Assembly: GCF_006124995.1 (NCBI RefSeq)
Contig: NZ_QEWN01000115.1
Location: forward strand, 1-64,000
Direction: 5' to 3'
Source: Vibrio sp. Hep-1b-8
GTDB taxonomy: Bacteria > Pseudomonadota > Gammaproteobacteria > Enterobacterales > Vibrionaceae
DNA: 64,000 bases
Made by a program: the position numbers and the translations under genes
Part shown: positions 1 to 10,808 of the stretch, piece after piece
How the letters are laid out: every line of letters begins with the position of its first letter
How positions within the stretch are numbered: the first letter of the stretch is position 1
The notes under the pieces: model-generated
The model's database searches: none
The model's input: the letters and a program-made list of their open reading frames with translations, nothing else
What the model was told of the DNA's origin: nothing

Positions 1-312
<312 letters not shown>

Positions 313-394
313 ACAACACCCAAAGGGTTTTGCGGACTCGATGTAAGAACATTGAATGTGTAAGAACTTTAGCAGCTTTCCAGATTAAAGAATT

Positions 395-514
395 TGCTTG
401 GCGACCATAGCGATTTGGACCCACCTGATTTCCATTCCGAACTCAGAAGTGAAACGAATTAGCGCCGATGGTAGTGTGGGGTTTCCCCATGTGAGAGTAG
501 GACATCGCCAGGCT
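395..514 (+). rRNA. rrf: 5S ribosomal RNA
   Basis: The stretch starts TGCTTGGCGACC and ends with the complementary CATCGCCAGGC, the terminal helix of 5S rRNA. The conserved internal block CCGAACTCAGAAGTGAAACG is present. Length (about 120 nt) and place after 23S rRNA are standard. The ends are good to a few bases. Confidence 0.96.
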
Positions 515-586
515 TTAAATATCGTTACCTGCATTATTAGCATGTAACAACATCTCTAGTGTACTAATCTAGCGATGACAATTTGT

Positions 587-677
587 GGAGAGATGGCTGA
601 GTGGTTGAAAGCACCGGTCTTGAAAACCGGCATACGTTAATAGCGTATCTAGGGTTCAAATCCCTATCTCTCCGCCA
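587..677 (+). tRNA. tRNA-Ser (anticodon UGA)
   Basis: A 91-nt class II tRNA. The acceptor GGAGAGA pairs with TCTCTCC, and CCA is encoded at 675-677. The anticodon stem CCGGT/ACCGG encloses the loop CTTGAAA, giving anticodon TGA at 621-623. The long variable arm and the T-arm GGTTCAAATCC identify a serine tRNA reading UCA/UCG. It lies 72 nt after 5S rRNA and before a strong terminator, so it is probably the last member of the rRNA operon. Confidence 0.96.
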
Positions 678-684
678 CATTGAA

Positions 685-714
685 AAGCCCGCTGCATACG
701 CAGCGGGCTTTTTC
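685..714 (+). terminator. Rho-independent terminator of the rRNA/tRNA operon
   Basis: The stem AAGCCCGCTGC (685-695) pairs perfectly with GCAGCGGGCTT (700-710) across a 4-nt loop and is followed by a T run. It closes the rrn-tRNA-Ser transcript. A short ORF through this tRNA and hairpin is not a gene. Confidence 0.93.
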
Positions 715-841
715 GTTTTACCCAACAATAAAATCATTTCTCACTTATCAGTAATACTGCTGATAGATACTTTCCGTTTCTCTATCGAGAGCCATTTGCT
801 CAAGTACTTGCTTCATCGGGTAGGGTTTAGAGTCCGAATCA

Positions 842-3382
842 CTATTTCTTTGTGACCAAGTTGGTTGGCCACTCGGCATAAGGGACTGGTCGGCTGTAGA
901 GAAAACCTTGACCAAGTGAGCAACCTAGTTTGGTAATTAGGCGCTCTTGCTCATACGTTTCAATGCCTTCGGCTACTATGCTGACTCTCATTCCTCGAGT
1001 CATGTTAACGATCGCTGCAACAATCGACGTATCGAGATTTTGAGGATCTAGGCTACGAACAAAGGCACGGTCTATCTTAATGCAGTCAAACGGTAGTTTA
1101 TGCAGATAAGCAAGGGAGCTGTAGCCTGTTCCGAAGTCATCGATCGCAATTTTTACCCCTAGATCTCGGATAGCCTGCAAGTTTTGTATTGTTACTGGAT
1201 CGTTGTCTACGATGCGTGATTCAGTAATCTCTAAGGTAAGGTTACTGGCTTTGAGGTTTGACTGTGCCAGTATTCTTTGTAGGACTTGGATAAACGTAGG
1301 TTGGGAAAGCTGATTAACTGAGAGGTTAACATGCATATTGAATGACTCGTCCCACTTGCCCTCTTTGAGACCCTGAACAGTATCATTGCACGCTTGAGTT
1401 AGAATATGCTCTCCTATTGCACCCATTAACCCGCTTTCTTCCGCTAATGGAATAAAATCCATAGGTGGTAGTAAGCCTTGCGTAGGGGAGAGCCATCTTG
1501 CTAGGGCTTCTGCACCCACGACTTTGCCACTGTTCAAATCAATGAGTGGTTGATAGAAAGGTAAAAACTCTTTGTGCTCAATGGCATCTTTTATCTTTGC
1601 TAACATCATGGTTCTATTTCGAGAGATATCCGCCATTTCCGGACGGTAATAGCTGATGCTTGTCGCGTCATGTTTTGCATTACTTAGCGCGATGCTCCCG
1701 TTTCTTAGCCACACCGTCATGTTGGCATCCGGTCCGTCTTCAACAACGCCGACTGAGACGCTGATTAGCACACTCTCTTGTTCAATCAGAAATGGCGATA
1801 CGAACATTGCAATGATTTGATCTGCAAGGATTTTAGAATTAGCGCAGGTTTGTCGATCGGGTATGTAGATAGCGAACTCATCACCACCTATTCTGGCTAG
1901 ATAGTGTTGATTGGTGAAAAGGGATTTGAGTCGGCGAGATATAACACTGAGAATCTGATCGCCTAGACTATGGCCTAAACTGTCGTTGATATCTCTGAAT
2001 TTATTGATTCCCACCAGTAACAAAATACCGTCCAACTTACCGAGAGAATCACACGTATCAATCAAGCCTTCTCGACTATAGAGGTTAGTTAACGAGTCAT
2101 AAAGTAATTGAGTTCGTAATGCTCTGAATGAGGCTTTTAAGTTGTTGGCCATTTCGTTAAATGCGAACACCAGCATAGAGGTTTCATAGATATTGCCTGG
2201 CTGTGGCATATGGCTATCCCAGTCACCTTTCGCAAGACGTTTGGCTGCTGCTGCTGTTGATGTGATGGGTGTCATTATCTGGTTAAAGGCGAGCAAACCA
2301 ACAACGATGCCGATAAAGCTCGCTATTAATCCAATAACCCAACTATTTCGCTGACTTTCTGGCAGTTTACCGAGTAGATGTGACTCGGAAATAGCAACAC
2401 CGATATACCATTTCAAACCATGCTCATCGATGTAAGGGGTGAAATGGTTGAAATAGCGATCTCCACTGATATCGATTGTAAAACGTTGAGTCTGGTTCAG
2501 TTGGTATAACCCTTGTGATGCTGAATACTCGGCATTGGCTTTGATTATTGGATTTGTATTTTCTGTTGCGAATAGTCGCTCTCCTTTTGGAGTTAAAGAT
2601 GTACCCCAAGAGACGACATTACCATTTGTTGAGTGAGCAATGAGACGCTTCTTGTCATCGACAATATAGATGAGTGCGTTGGTGTGCTTTTGCTGTTCTT
2701 TTAGGAAGGTATTAAACGTGTCGATTTTGACATCAGTTACTACCACCCCTTGGAATTGATCGCCATAAAATACGGGGGTTAGAGCGGATAAGGTGATCTC
2801 TTGCCTTTCATCTGCATTGGCATAGATGGATGACCACATGGGCAGACGCATTTTGGCTACGGGGGCATACCATGGTCGGACTCTTGGATCATAGTTATCG
2901 ATCACCGAGCGAACATTTTCGTTAATGACTTCTCCACGATAAATGACCAACTTATATTGGGTACGATTATCCTGAACCATTAAGGTGTAGCTTTTATCGG
3001 GCTCTTTGCGGAAACCTACGTACTCAGCACTTTCTCCGCCGAAGCCGATAACATCGAGTTGAGGGAAGGTATTGTAGAGATCGCGAAAGGAGGTTAGCAA
3101 ATATTGCTCAATATTAGATGTGTCTCCTGAACGATAAAGTTTATTGAACCCAATAGAGTGGCTGAGAGCAAGACTTGCCTGAAAGGGTTCATTGAGAAAA
3201 CTATTAAGCTCAAGTCTGACGTTCTCAGTTAGAGCGGATAGTTGTTTACTGCTGATATCGACGACCATCTCTTCATAGCTGTTCTTCTGTACTGCTATGA
3301 TCACTCCGATTGTAAAGATAAATATCAATACAAACGGCAGTATAACAGCTGTTCTGAGGGTGATCTTTGTAGTCACTTTCAT
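842..3382 (-). CDS. Membrane Cache-HAMP-GGDEF-EAL cyclic-di-GMP signalling protein
   Basis: A predicted inner-membrane enzyme that makes or degrades cyclic di-GMP. I use the ATG at 3382 (MKVTTKITLRTAV), preceded by AAGGGG; an upstream ATG at 3451 would add 23 residues without a clear domain. From this start there is an N-terminal membrane helix (about 10-30), a periplasmic double-Cache sensor (about 40-350, with the VRPWY type of motif), a second helix (about 360-385), HAMP, GGDEF (about 445-600) and EAL (about 610-845). The GGDEF signature is intact (ARIGGDEFAIY, near 499), as are the EAL signature (GAEALARW, near 625) and DDFGTGYSSL, so either or both activities are possible. It is transcribed in the same direction as ntrC but separated from it by 134 bp. 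The ligand is unknown. Confidence 0.88.
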   Translation of the reverse strand: MKVTTKITLRTAVILPFVLIFIFTIGVIIAVQKNSYEEMVVDISSKQLSALTENVRLELNSFLNEPFQASLALSHSIGFNKLYRSGDTSNIEQYLLTSFRDLYNTFPQLDVIGFGGESAEYVGFRKEPDKSYTLMVQDNRTQYKLVIYRGEVINENVRSVIDNYDPRVRPWYAPVAKMRLPMWSSIYANADERQEITLSALTPVFYGDQFQGVVVTDVKIDTFNTFLKEQQKHTNALIYIVDDKKRLIAHSTNGNVVSWGTSLTPKGERLFATENTNPIIKANAEYSASQGLYQLNQTQRFTIDISGDRYFNHFTPYIDEHGLKWYIGVAISESHLLGKLPESQRNSWVIGLIASFIGIVVGLLAFNQIMTPITSTAAAAKRLAKGDWDSHMPQPGNIYETSMLVFAFNEMANNLKASFRALRTQLLYDSLTNLYSREGLIDTCDSLGKLDGILLLVGINKFRDINDSLGHSLGDQILSVISRRLKSLFTNQHYLARIGGDEFAIYIPDRQTCANSKILADQIIAMFVSPFLIEQESVLISVSVGVVEDGPDANMTVWLRNGSIALSNAKHDATSISYYRPEMADISRNRTMMLAKIKDAIEHKEFLPFYQPLIDLNSGKVVGAEALARWLSPTQGLLPPMDFIPLAEESGLMGAIGEHILTQACNDTVQGLKEGKWDESFNMHVNLSVNQLSQPTFIQVLQRILAQSNLKASNLTLEITESRIVDNDPVTIQNLQAIRDLGVKIAIDDFGTGYSSLAYLHKLPFDCIKIDRAFVRSLDPQNLDTSIVAAIVNMTRGMRVSIVAEGIETYEQERLITKLGCSLGQGFLYSRPVPYAEWPTNLVTKK

Positions 3383-3516
3383 CCGACCCCTTATGCACTG
3401 ATCGTAATACAAGGCGAGTGACAGAGGGTAAAAACGGTGATTACCATACAAATAATAGACTGCAATCTATCCGTAGTAACCTTCATTTTCCGAGTCGGTT
3501 GTTAAGCGACTTGATG

Positions 3517-4920
3517 TCAGTAAAGCTCTTTGAGCTTTCGGGTCAGGGTGTTTCGTCCCCAGCCTAAAACTTTCGCTGCGTCTTGTTTATGACCGTTAGT
3601 ATGTTCTAACGCTGCTTCCAAAAGTATACGCTCAAATTCAGGAAGTGCGTAAGAAAGTAGCTCGGTATCTCCTTGAGCAAGAGAGTTTCTTGCCCAGCTT
3701 GCCAATTGTTGCTGCCATGAACCTGCTGAACTGACATTGTTGTGCTTTTTGTCCTCAAGCAATTCAGAGGGTAGATCTCCGGGTAGAATTTCTGAGCCAC
3801 TCGCCATAACAGTCAACCAGCGACAGATGTTTTCTAACTGACGAACGTTACCTGGCCAATCCAACCGATTAAGCGTTTCTACCGTGCTGGGATGCAGTGT
3901 TTTGACATCAACACTGAGTTCTTCAGCCGCTAATGCTAAGAAGTGTAAAGTGAGTTTTTCTATATCCTGTTTGCGCTCTCTCAGTGCAGGGATATGAATT
4001 CGAATGACGTTGAGGCGATGAAACAAGTCTTCGCGGAAATTGCCTTTTGAAACGAGTTTTTCAAGGTTCTGGTGTGTTGCTGCGACGATACGGACATCCA
4101 CTTTGATGGGGGAGTGTCCACCAACGCGATAGAACTGACCATCCGCTAATACTCGTAGTAGTCGTGTTTGAATATCGAGCGGCATGTCACCGATCTCATC
4201 CAAAAATAAGGTTCCACCATTGGCTTGTTCAAAGCGTCCTTGGCGAACGCTGTTGGCTCCGGTAAAGGCGCCTTTTTCATGGCCAAACAGCTCTGACTCA
4301 ATCAAGTCTTTTGGTATCGCCGCCATATTAAGAGCAATAAAGGGTTTGCTGGCTCGAGGGCTATGGCGATGAAGCGCATGAGCGACCAGCTCTTTACCTG
4401 TACCAGATTCACCGTTGATGAGTACGGAGATCGAAGAACGAGACAGTCGACCAATTGCACGGAATACTTCCTGCATTGCTGGCGCTTCACCAATGATCTC
4501 TGGAGGCGTGTAACCTTCGTCAGCCAGTGATGCTTGCTCTTGTCTCTGCTCGTGGCTATGTGTGATAGCTCGCTCAACTAAAGTCAGAGTTTCATCAACA
4601 TCGAAAGGCTTAGGGAGATATTCAAACGCCCCTTTTTGGTAGGCATTGACCGCTGCATCAAGATCTGAGTGGGCAGTCATGATAATGACAGGAAGTTCAG
4701 GTGAACATTCATGTACCTGTTTAAGTAGCTCAATCCCATCAATGCCTGGCATACGAATATCTGAAACGAGTACGTCAGGCGTTTCTCGTTCAAGTGCCAT
4801 TAAAACGCTTTCAGCATCTGCAAAGGTTTCACACTTTATGTTGGCAGATGAGAGAGTCTTCTCCATCACCCAACGGATAGAGCTGTCATCATCAACAACC
4901 CAAACGTATCCTTTACTCAT
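3517..4920 (-). CDS. glnG: Nitrogen regulation response regulator NtrC
   Basis: Sigma-54-dependent activator of nitrogen-limitation genes, phosphorylated by NtrB. The 467 residues are full length. The receiver domain has the phospho-acceptor Asp in [10 protein letters not shown] (near residue 54). The central AAA+ domain carries Walker A GESGTGKE and the sigma-54 contact loop GAFTGA. The C-terminal Fis-type helix-turn-helix includes [20 protein letters not shown]. The ATG at 4920 is preceded by AAGGA. It lies 35 bp downstream of glnL on the same strand, so glnL-glnG form an operon, with glnA further upstream in the same direction, as in enteric bacteria. Confidence 0.97.
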   Translation of the reverse strand: MSKGYVWVVDDDSSIRWVMEKTLSSANIKCETFADAESVLMALERETPDVLVSDIRMPGIDGIELLKQVHECSPELPVIIMTAHSDLDAAVNAYQKGAFEYLPKPFDVDETLTLVERAITHSHEQRQEQASLADEGYTPPEIIGEAPAMQEVFRAIGRLSRSSISVLINGESGTGKELVAHALHRHSPRASKPFIALNMAAIPKDLIESELFGHEKGAFTGANSVRQGRFEQANGGTLFLDEIGDMPLDIQTRLLRVLADGQFYRVGGHSPIKVDVRIVAATHQNLEKLVSKGNFREDLFHRLNVIRIHIPALRERKQDIEKLTLHFLALAAEELSVDVKTLHPSTVETLNRLDWPGNVRQLENICRWLTVMASGSEILPGDLPSELLEDKKHNNVSSAGSWQQQLASWARNSLAQGDTELLSYALPEFERILLEAALEHTNGHKQDAAKVLGWGRNTLTRKLKELY

Positions 4921-4955
4921 ATTGATTTCCTTGCAGCAAGATTACTTTCCATTGT

Positions 4956-6002
4956 TTAAATGGGTAAATAAATCGTAAATGTGGTTCTTCCAGGCCAACT
5001 CTCAACGTCAATTTTACCTTGGTGTTGGTCTATTAAATTTTGTGCTATCGACAGGCCTAACCCTGTCCCCCCTTCTCTTCCGCTGACCATAGGGTAGAAA
5101 AGAGTGTCTTGTAGGTCGGCAGGAATACCTGGACCGTTGTCTGTAATTTCGATTCGTGCCGCTAGCTTGCAGCGTTGACCGTGAATATTGGCCTGATGCA
5201 CTGTTCTGGTGCGAATAGTAATTTCACCGTTTTGTTGCCCATTCAAAATTTGTCCAGCATTACTCACAATATTCAGCAGTGCCTGCTCAATCTGATCCGC
5301 ATCCATAAGAATTTCCGGCAGGCTGGGGTCGTAGTCGCGTTCGATAGTGACACTCTGGTTGGCTTCGAGATCAACCAACTGACGGACTTTTTCAAGGATA
5401 AGGTGGAGGTTTTCTGGGCGCTTTTTCCCTGGTCTTTGTGGGCCCAGTAGTCGATCCACTAAGGCGCGTAAACGATCGGCCTGTTCGATAATGATTTGGG
5501 TATATTCAGCTAGGCTAGGATCTGGGAGAGTGCGTTCCAGTAGCTGAGCAGCACCACGTAAGCCACCGAGAGGGTTTTTAATCTCATGCGCAAGGCCTCT
5601 AACTAGTAGCTTTGCGGCTTGTTGCTGAGCATGTTGATTCAGCTCTTGGGACAAGCGACGTTGCTGGCCTATTTTCCTCATTTCAACCAGCAGCATTATT
5701 TTTTTATTCCAAGATATTGGGCTTACAGTCACTTCAAGCATCAATGGTTTGCCATCGACAACAAAGGTGACATCGCTGTCAGTAATGCCTTGTCCACTTT
5801 GTAGTGGTTGTGACAGCAGTGCAAGATCCAGTGAGGCATGCTGGATTAAATGTGATAGTGGATGATTGACTATTCGCTTAGCACTTTGAGAAAACAGCTG
5901 TTCAGCCGCAGGGTTGGCATACTTCACCTGTAGCGACTCATTCATAATCAGAATTGCGGTCACCTGGTGATTTAAAATAATGTCATTGAGTTTGCTATCC
6001 AC
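4956..6002 (-). CDS. glnL: Nitrogen regulation sensor kinase NtrB
   Basis: Cytoplasmic histidine kinase/phosphatase that sets NtrC phosphorylation under PII control. I place the start at GTG 6002 ([13 protein letters not shown]) because GGGGAGA lies just upstream and the family begins here; a longer frame to 6107 runs through the operator and is unlikely. This gives 348 residues: an N-terminal PAS domain (about 10-110), the H-box [15 protein letters not shown] with the phospho-accepting His, and an HATPase domain with the N box and G boxes ([18 protein letters not shown]). The promoter region carries a perfect NtrC dyad, implying autoregulation. Confidence 0.95.
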   Translation of the reverse strand: MDSKLNDIILNHQVTAILIMNESLQVKYANPAAEQLFSQSAKRIVNHPLSHLIQHASLDLALLSQPLQSGQGITDSDVTFVVDGKPLMLEVTVSPISWNKKIMLLVEMRKIGQQRRLSQELNQHAQQQAAKLLVRGLAHEIKNPLGGLRGAAQLLERTLPDPSLAEYTQIIIEQADRLRALVDRLLGPQRPGKKRPENLHLILEKVRQLVDLEANQSVTIERDYDPSLPEILMDADQIEQALLNIVSNAGQILNGQQNGEITIRTRTVHQANIHGQRCKLAARIEITDNGPGIPADLQDTLFYPMVSGREGGTGLGLSIAQNLIDQHQGKIDVESWPGRTTFTIYLPI

Positions 6003-6037
6003 TGCTTTCTCCCCATCCTTGAACTTGAATTGTGCGA

Positions 6038-6054
6038 CGCACCAAAATGGTGCG
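6038..6054. promoter_or_regulatory. NtrC operator upstream of glnL
   Basis: CGCACCAAAATGGTGCG is a perfect dyad (7-bp arms, 3-bp centre) matching the NtrC consensus of GCACC arms facing GGTGC. It sits about 36 bp upstream of the glnL start, where bound NtrC would block a local promoter, as known for E. coli glnLp. Binding is inferred from the motif. Confidence 0.82.
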
Positions 6055-6293
6055 GTTAATAATTCAAGTATGGCGCATTCATTATAAGAACTGAAGCCAA
6101 ATAGCACCGTATACTGGGCTTTTGGTGTCGATTTAGCTCAACTACTCGCTACCTTGATAGCAAATACACCGTTATCGTTATCTATAATGCAATAAGCTTG
6201 CCGCCTATAAGCTATTGAATTACAAAAGAGTGATGGGTTATCAAATGACTAGAACTGCGTTTGTTAACTCACCATTTTGGTTCAGATAATAAA

Positions 6294-6317
6294 AAGGCTC
6301 GCCGAGTGGCGAGCCTT
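6294..6317 (-). terminator. Terminator downstream of glnA
   Basis: AAGGCTCGCC and GGCGAGCCTT form a perfect 10-bp stem with loop GAGT. Read on the minus strand it is followed by a T tract (AAAAA on the plus strand). It lies about 40 bp after the glnA stop and would partly uncouple glnL-glnG from glnA transcription. Confidence 0.88.
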
Positions 6318-6358
6318 AATCTTGTCTATGGCAACATTCTGTTGCGCACTTAATTCGA

Positions 6359-7768
6359 TTATACAGAGTAGTAAAGTTCGAACTCTAGTGGGTGCGTAGT
6401 CATGTTTACTTTCTCTACGTCCTGAGACTTAAGGTCGATGTATGAATCGATAAAGTCGTCAGAGAATACGCCGCCAGCAGTTAGGAACTCACGGTCAGCA
6501 TCTAGTTCAGCTAGAGCATCTTTTAGTGAGTAAGCCACTGTTGGGATTTCTGCTGCTTCTTCAGCCGGAAGATCGTAAAGGTCTTTATCCATCGCTTCGC
6601 CTGGGTGGATCTTGTTCTTAATACCGTCAAGACCAGCCATTAGCATTGCTGCGAAACATAGGTATGGGTTAGCCGCTGGGTCACCAAAACGAACTTCGAT
6701 ACGACGTGCTTTAGGGCTTGGTACCACTGGGATACGGATAGAAGCGCTGCGGTTACGTGCAGAGTAAGCAAGCATAACTGGTGCTTCGAAGCCTGGTACA
6801 AGACGCTTGTACGAGTTAGTTGATGGGTTAGCAAATGCGTTGATTGCGCGAGCGTGCTTGATGATACCACCGATGTAGTGCAGAGCCATTTCAGATAGGC
6901 CGCCGTACTTGTCACCAGCAAATAGGTTAACGCCATCTTTTGCTAGAGATTGGTGAACGTGCATACCAGAGCCGTTATCACCAACAAGTGGTTTAGGCAT
7001 GAATGTCGCTGTTTTACCGAATGCGTGAGCAACGTTGTGTACAACGTACTTGTAGATTTGGATTTCATCAGCTTTAGTCGTCAAAGTGTTAAAGCGAGTC
7101 GCGATTTCGTTCTGACCAGCAGTAGCAACTTCGTGGTGGTGCGCTTCAACAACAAGACCCATCTCTTCCATGATTAGACACATTGCAGAGCGGATGTCTT
7201 GTGAAGAGTCAACTGGAGCTACTGGGAAGTAACCACCTTTAACACCTGGACGGTGACCTTTGTTACCTTCTTCGTAGTCAGAACCTGTGTTCCAAGCTGC
7301 TTCTACGTCGTCAATCTTGAAGAAAGAACCAGACATGTCAGTGGCGAACTTAACGTCGTCAAATAGGAAGAACTCTGGCTCAGGACCGATAAGTACTGTG
7401 TCAGCAACACCAGTAGAACGCATGAAGTCTTCAGCGCGCTTAGCGATAGAGCGTGGGTCGCGGTCATAACCTTGCATAGTTGCAGGTTCAAGGATGTCAC
7501 AACGGATGTTTAGTGTTGCATCTTCTGTGAATGGGTCAAGAACCGCTGATGATGCGTCAGGCATCATTACCATGTCTGATTCGTTGATGCCTTTCCAGCC
7601 AGCAACAGAAGAACCATCGAACATCTTACCTTCTTCGAAGAAGTCTGCGTCAACTTGGTGAGAAGGTAGAGAGATATGCTGCTCTTTACCTTTAGTATCA
7701 GTAAAGCGTAGGTCAACAAACTTAACTTCGTTTTCTTGGATCAGCGATAGAACGTTTTCTACTGACAT
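6359..7768 (-). CDS. glnA: Glutamine synthetase, type I
   Basis: ATP-dependent amidation of glutamate to glutamine, a cytoplasmic dodecamer. The 469 residues match the GSI-beta length. Visible signatures are [12 protein letters not shown] near the N-terminus, the ATP-binding [32 protein letters not shown], and the adenylylation loop with its Tyr in [12 protein letters not shown] (near 398), so control by GlnE is expected. Expression should be nitrogen-regulated: a sigma-54 promoter and NtrC sites lie upstream. Confidence 0.98.
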   Translation of the reverse strand: MSVENVLSLIQENEVKFVDLRFTDTKGKEQHISLPSHQVDADFFEEGKMFDGSSVAGWKGINESDMVMMPDASSAVLDPFTEDATLNIRCDILEPATMQGYDRDPRSIAKRAEDFMRSTGVADTVLIGPEPEFFLFDDVKFATDMSGSFFKIDDVEAAWNTGSDYEEGNKGHRPGVKGGYFPVAPVDSSQDIRSAMCLIMEEMGLVVEAHHHEVATAGQNEIATRFNTLTTKADEIQIYKYVVHNVAHAFGKTATFMPKPLVGDNGSGMHVHQSLAKDGVNLFAGDKYGGLSEMALHYIGGIIKHARAINAFANPSTNSYKRLVPGFEAPVMLAYSARNRSASIRIPVVPSPKARRIEVRFGDPAANPYLCFAAMLMAGLDGIKNKIHPGEAMDKDLYDLPAEEAAEIPTVAYSLKDALAELDADREFLTAGGVFSDDFIDSYIDLKSQDVEKVNMTTHPLEFELYYSV

Positions 7769-7874
7769 CTTGGATAACCTCCAGTGTTATTAATTCGGTA
7801 TTAGCGTGATTTGAAATAAATCCAGCATTGATTAATTTCATTTCAATCGTATTAATCGATGCTGATTTTACTAA

Positions 7875-7890
7875 AGCCAAAACCGTGCCA
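7875..7890 (-). promoter_or_regulatory. Sigma-54 promoter of glnA
   Basis: On the minus strand TGGCACGGTTTTGGCT matches the sigma-54 consensus TGGCACG-N4-TTGCW, with GG and GC at the required -24/-12 spacing and one departure in the -12 element. Transcription would start near 7863, leaving a leader of about 95 nt before glnA. Confidence 0.85.
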
Positions 7891-7941
7891 AAAAATTATT
7901 CCATTAATTTTCAATAAATTAGCGGGCTAGGTGTAAATATG

Positions 7942-8013
7942 ATGCACTGTTTTGCACCAAAATGATCTTGCATTGCACTAATTTGGTGCGTTGGTGTGGT
8001 TATGCACCAATAG
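7942..8013. promoter_or_regulatory. NtrC enhancer cluster upstream of glnA
   Basis: The best site is TGCACTAATTTGGTGC (7974-7989), with GCAC and GTGC arms around a 7-bp centre. Partial sites TTGCACCAAAATGATC (7952-7967), TGCACTG near 7943 and TGCACCA near 8003 flank it. They lie about 65-130 bp upstream of the -24 element, the usual enhancer position for sigma-54 activation by NtrC. Confidence 0.78.
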
Positions 8014-8243
8014 TAAACAAAATCGATTCCATTCAGCCGAGTTTTGCCCTTGATGTCAATGAGGATTTCACCTTACTCAGAGGCAGCTTGCGTTTCATCA
8101 ATAAATTATCTTCGCAAAAGTAGCGAATCAGATCACATATTTCTGGGTTTTTCGCTAGAATCTGGTACATTATGGCCGTTTTTTTAATCAAATAGGTTTG
8201 CCGAGATTTTCGGCGAGCTACTTATATCGAGCGAATCAAATCC

Positions 8244-10073
8244 ATGGCTACTCCACAGATTGATAATTTAAGAAATATCGCGATCATCGCGCACGTTGAC
8301 CACGGTAAAACAACACTGGTTGATAAACTACTACAGCAATCAGGTACTTTAGAGTCTCGCGGCGAAGCTGAAGAGCGAGTCATGGACTCAAACGACATCG
8401 AAAAAGAGCGTGGTATTACCATTCTTGCTAAGAACACAGCAATCAACTGGAATGATTACCGCATCAACATCGTAGATACTCCGGGACACGCGGACTTCGG
8501 TGGTGAAGTTGAGCGTATCATGTCTATGGTTGACTCTGTGCTACTTATCGTTGACGCAGTTGATGGCCCAATGCCTCAAACGCGTTTCGTAACGCAGAAA
8601 GCATTTGATCACGGTCTTAAGCCAATCGTTGTAATCAACAAGATTGACCGCCCTGGCGCTCGTCCTGACTGGGTTATGGATCAAGTCTTCGACCTATTCG
8701 ACAACCTAGGTGCTACTGACGAACAGCTAGATTTTAAAGTGGTTTACGCTTCAGCACTTAACGGTTGGGCAACGCTTGAAGAAGGCGAAACTGGCGAGAA
8801 CATGGAACCACTATTCCAAACTATCGTTGACGTTGTTGATGCACCAAATGTTGACCTTGATGGTCCACTACAGATGCAGGTTTCTCAGCTAGACTACAGC
8901 TCTTATGTTGGTGTTATCGGTGTTGCACGTGTAACTCGTGGTAGCGTTAAGCCAAACCAACAAGTAACAGTGATCGGTGCTGACGGTAAGACTCGCAACG
9001 GTAAAGTGGGCACAGTAATGGGCTACCTAGGCCTTGAGCGTCACGAAGTTTCTGAAGCGAATGCTGGTGACATCATCGCGATTACAGGTCTTGGTGAGCT
9101 GAAAATCTCTGACACTATCTGTGCGCAGAACCAAGTTGAAGCACTGCCGGCACTGTCTGTTGATGAACCAACAGTAACAATGACGTTCCAAGTAAACACG
9201 TCTCCGTTTGCAGGTAAAGAAGGTAAGTTCGTTACTTCACGTAACATTCTTGAGCGCCTAGAAAAGGAACTTGTCCACAACGTTGCACTGCGTGTTGAAC
9301 AAACAGACGATCCAGACAAATTCCGCGTATCAGGTCGTGGTGAGCTTCACCTATCTATCCTGATCGAAAACATGCGTCGTGAAGGTTTCGAGCTAGCAGT
9401 ATCTCGTCCAGAAGTTATCATTAAAGAAGAAAACGGTCAGCTAATGGAACCGTTTGAAACGGTAACTATCGACGTGATGGAAGAGCATCAGGGCGGTATC
9501 ATGGAAAACATCGGCCTACGTAAAGGTGAGCTGAAAGACATGTCTCCTGATGGTAAAGGTCGTATCCGTATGGATTTCGTTATGCCATCTCGTGGTCTAA
9601 TTGGTTTCCAAACAGAATTTATGACTCTAACTTCAGGTTCTGGTCTTCTTTACCATACGTTTGATCACTACGGCCCACACAAAGGCGGTAATATCGGTCA
9701 ACGTATCAACGGTGTGTTGATTGCTAACGCAGCGGGTAAAGCGCTAACTAACGCACTATTTAACCTTCAAGAGCGTGGTCGCTTATTCATTGGTCACGGT
9801 GTAGAAGTGTACGAAGGCATGGTTATCGGTATTCACAGCCGTGATAACGATCTGACGGTAAACGCACTTAAAGGTAAGCAGTTAACTAACGTTCGTGCAT
9901 CTGGTACTGATGACGCACAGGTTCTTACTCCGCCAATCATCATGACACTAGAGCAAGCTCTAGAATTTATCGATGACGATGAGCTAGTAGAAGTCACTCC
10001 TGAAAGCATCCGTGTACGTAAGAAATTCCTAACGGAAAGCGATCGTAAGCGTGCTTCTCGTGCAGCTAAGTAA
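8244..10073 (+). CDS. typA: Ribosome-associated GTPase TypA/BipA
   Basis: Translational GTPase related to EF-G and LepA, acting on ribosomes in stress adaptation and 50S assembly. The 609 residues are full length. G1 is [14 protein letters not shown] (near 14-27), G3 is [12 protein letters not shown] and G4 is [16 protein letters not shown]-like domains II, III and V follow, with the BipA-specific C-terminal domain ([22 protein letters not shown]). It is divergent from glnA and ends at a strong terminator. Confidence 0.98.
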   Translation: MATPQIDNLRNIAIIAHVDHGKTTLVDKLLQQSGTLESRGEAEERVMDSNDIEKERGITILAKNTAINWNDYRINIVDTPGHADFGGEVERIMSMVDSVLLIVDAVDGPMPQTRFVTQKAFDHGLKPIVVINKIDRPGARPDWVMDQVFDLFDNLGATDEQLDFKVVYASALNGWATLEEGETGENMEPLFQTIVDVVDAPNVDLDGPLQMQVSQLDYSSYVGVIGVARVTRGSVKPNQQVTVIGADGKTRNGKVGTVMGYLGLERHEVSEANAGDIIAITGLGELKISDTICAQNQVEALPALSVDEPTVTMTFQVNTSPFAGKEGKFVTSRNILERLEKELVHNVALRVEQTDDPDKFRVSGRGELHLSILIENMRREGFELAVSRPEVIIKEENGQLMEPFETVTIDVMEEHQGGIMENIGLRKGELKDMSPDGKGRIRMDFVMPSRGLIGFQTEFMTLTSGSGLLYHTFDHYGPHKGGNIGQRINGVLIANAAGKALTNALFNLQERGRLFIGHGVEVYEGMVIGIHSRDNDLTVNALKGKQLTNVRASGTDDAQVLTPPIIMTLEQALEFIDDDELVEVTPESIRVRKKFLTESDRKRASRAAK

Positions 10074-10095
10074 TCTGTAACGGATTAAATTGAAT

Positions 10096-10127
10096 AAGCC
10101 CTGAGCGATGCTCGGGGCTTTTTTTTA
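10096..10127 (+). terminator. Terminator downstream of typA
   Basis: AAGCCCTGAGC pairs with GCTCGGGGCTT (one G-T pair) over a 3-nt loop and is followed by eight T residues. It separates typA from the convergent DUF2959 gene. Confidence 0.9.
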
Positions 10128-10131
10128 TCCG

Positions 10132-10773
10132 TTATTTTTGGTTTAGTTTCTGTAGGAACTTATCTGATTCAGTAATGGCTGCGTTCATTTGTTTAATTGC
10201 GTATTGAATATCTTGCTCTAAGCTTGTGAACTCACCTTGCAGTGCGCCAATGGCACTCGCGTTGAGGTTATGTTTTAAGTAGAGAGTGTTGTCACGCAGT
10301 GTATTAAGCACTGGTGTCATCTTATCTTCAGCACGTTTCATCGCCGACAGCATTGTGTTGTATGAGCGTTGAGTCTCTTTTAATTTTTGCTCACTGGCGC
10401 GACGGAGCTTGCTGCTAGTGTAGAGTTCGAGCTCGCTTTGCCACTCTGCAAATAAGGCATCAGAAACATCTTCAATGGCCGCAATTCGATCACTCACTTC
10501 TTGTGCCGCTTTCTCGCTATCTTGATACTTGTCATTGATTTGGTTGTACACCGTTTCCAGTTCACCACCATCAAAGTGAGTTAAAGCCGAGAGAGCTTCC
10601 AAAGCACTGGTAAATTCTTGTTGGGCATCTTGTTGTGATTCTTTTGCATCTTCGACACGATCCACCATGATGTCGCGTTTGTGGTAGCCTACTTGTTCCA
10701 TTGCGGAGTAATAGGCTGATTGACATCCTGTTAAGGTAAAAATCGACAATACAATCGCCAGTAAGTACGGCAT
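10132..10773 (-). CDS. DUF2959-family lipoprotein
   Basis: A 213-residue protein with a lipoprotein signal peptide: a hydrophobic stretch then lipobox LTGC (Cys near residue 17). The mature part is almost wholly helical and charged (about 40-210), suggesting long coiled coils. The sequence fits the DUF2959 family found in marine gammaproteobacteria, whose function I do not know. The ATG at 10773 is preceded by AGGAAAGGAACC. It is divergent from yihY, 35 bp away, so the two share a promoter region. Confidence 0.85.
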   Translation of the reverse strand: MPYLLAIVLSIFTLTGCQSAYYSAMEQVGYHKRDIMVDRVEDAKESQQDAQQEFTSALEALSALTHFDGGELETVYNQINDKYQDSEKAAQEVSDRIAAIEDVSDALFAEWQSELELYTSSKLRRASEQKLKETQRSYNTMLSAMKRAEDKMTPVLNTLRDNTLYLKHNLNASAIGALQGEFTSLEQDIQYAIKQMNAAITESDKFLQKLNQK

Positions 10774-10808
10774 GATGGGTTCCTTTCCTTTAGAATTAGA
10801 ACGTTAGG

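Larger units (their letters stand above)
7769..8243. other. Divergent glnA/typA intergenic region
   Basis: This 475-bp gap has no gene. It holds the glnA sigma-54 promoter and NtrC cluster on the left. On the right is the typA leader; the typA start is preceded by a purine-rich stretch rather than a strong Shine-Dalgarno. I could not fix a sigma-70 promoter for typA with confidence. Confidence 0.6.

Noticed and set aside
601..855. 84-residue plus-strand ORF
   Set aside because: It reads through the tRNA-Ser gene and its terminator; no ribosome-binding site.
3606..4978. Several ORFs on both strands within ntrC
   Set aside because: They are shadows of the well-conserved ntrC frame.
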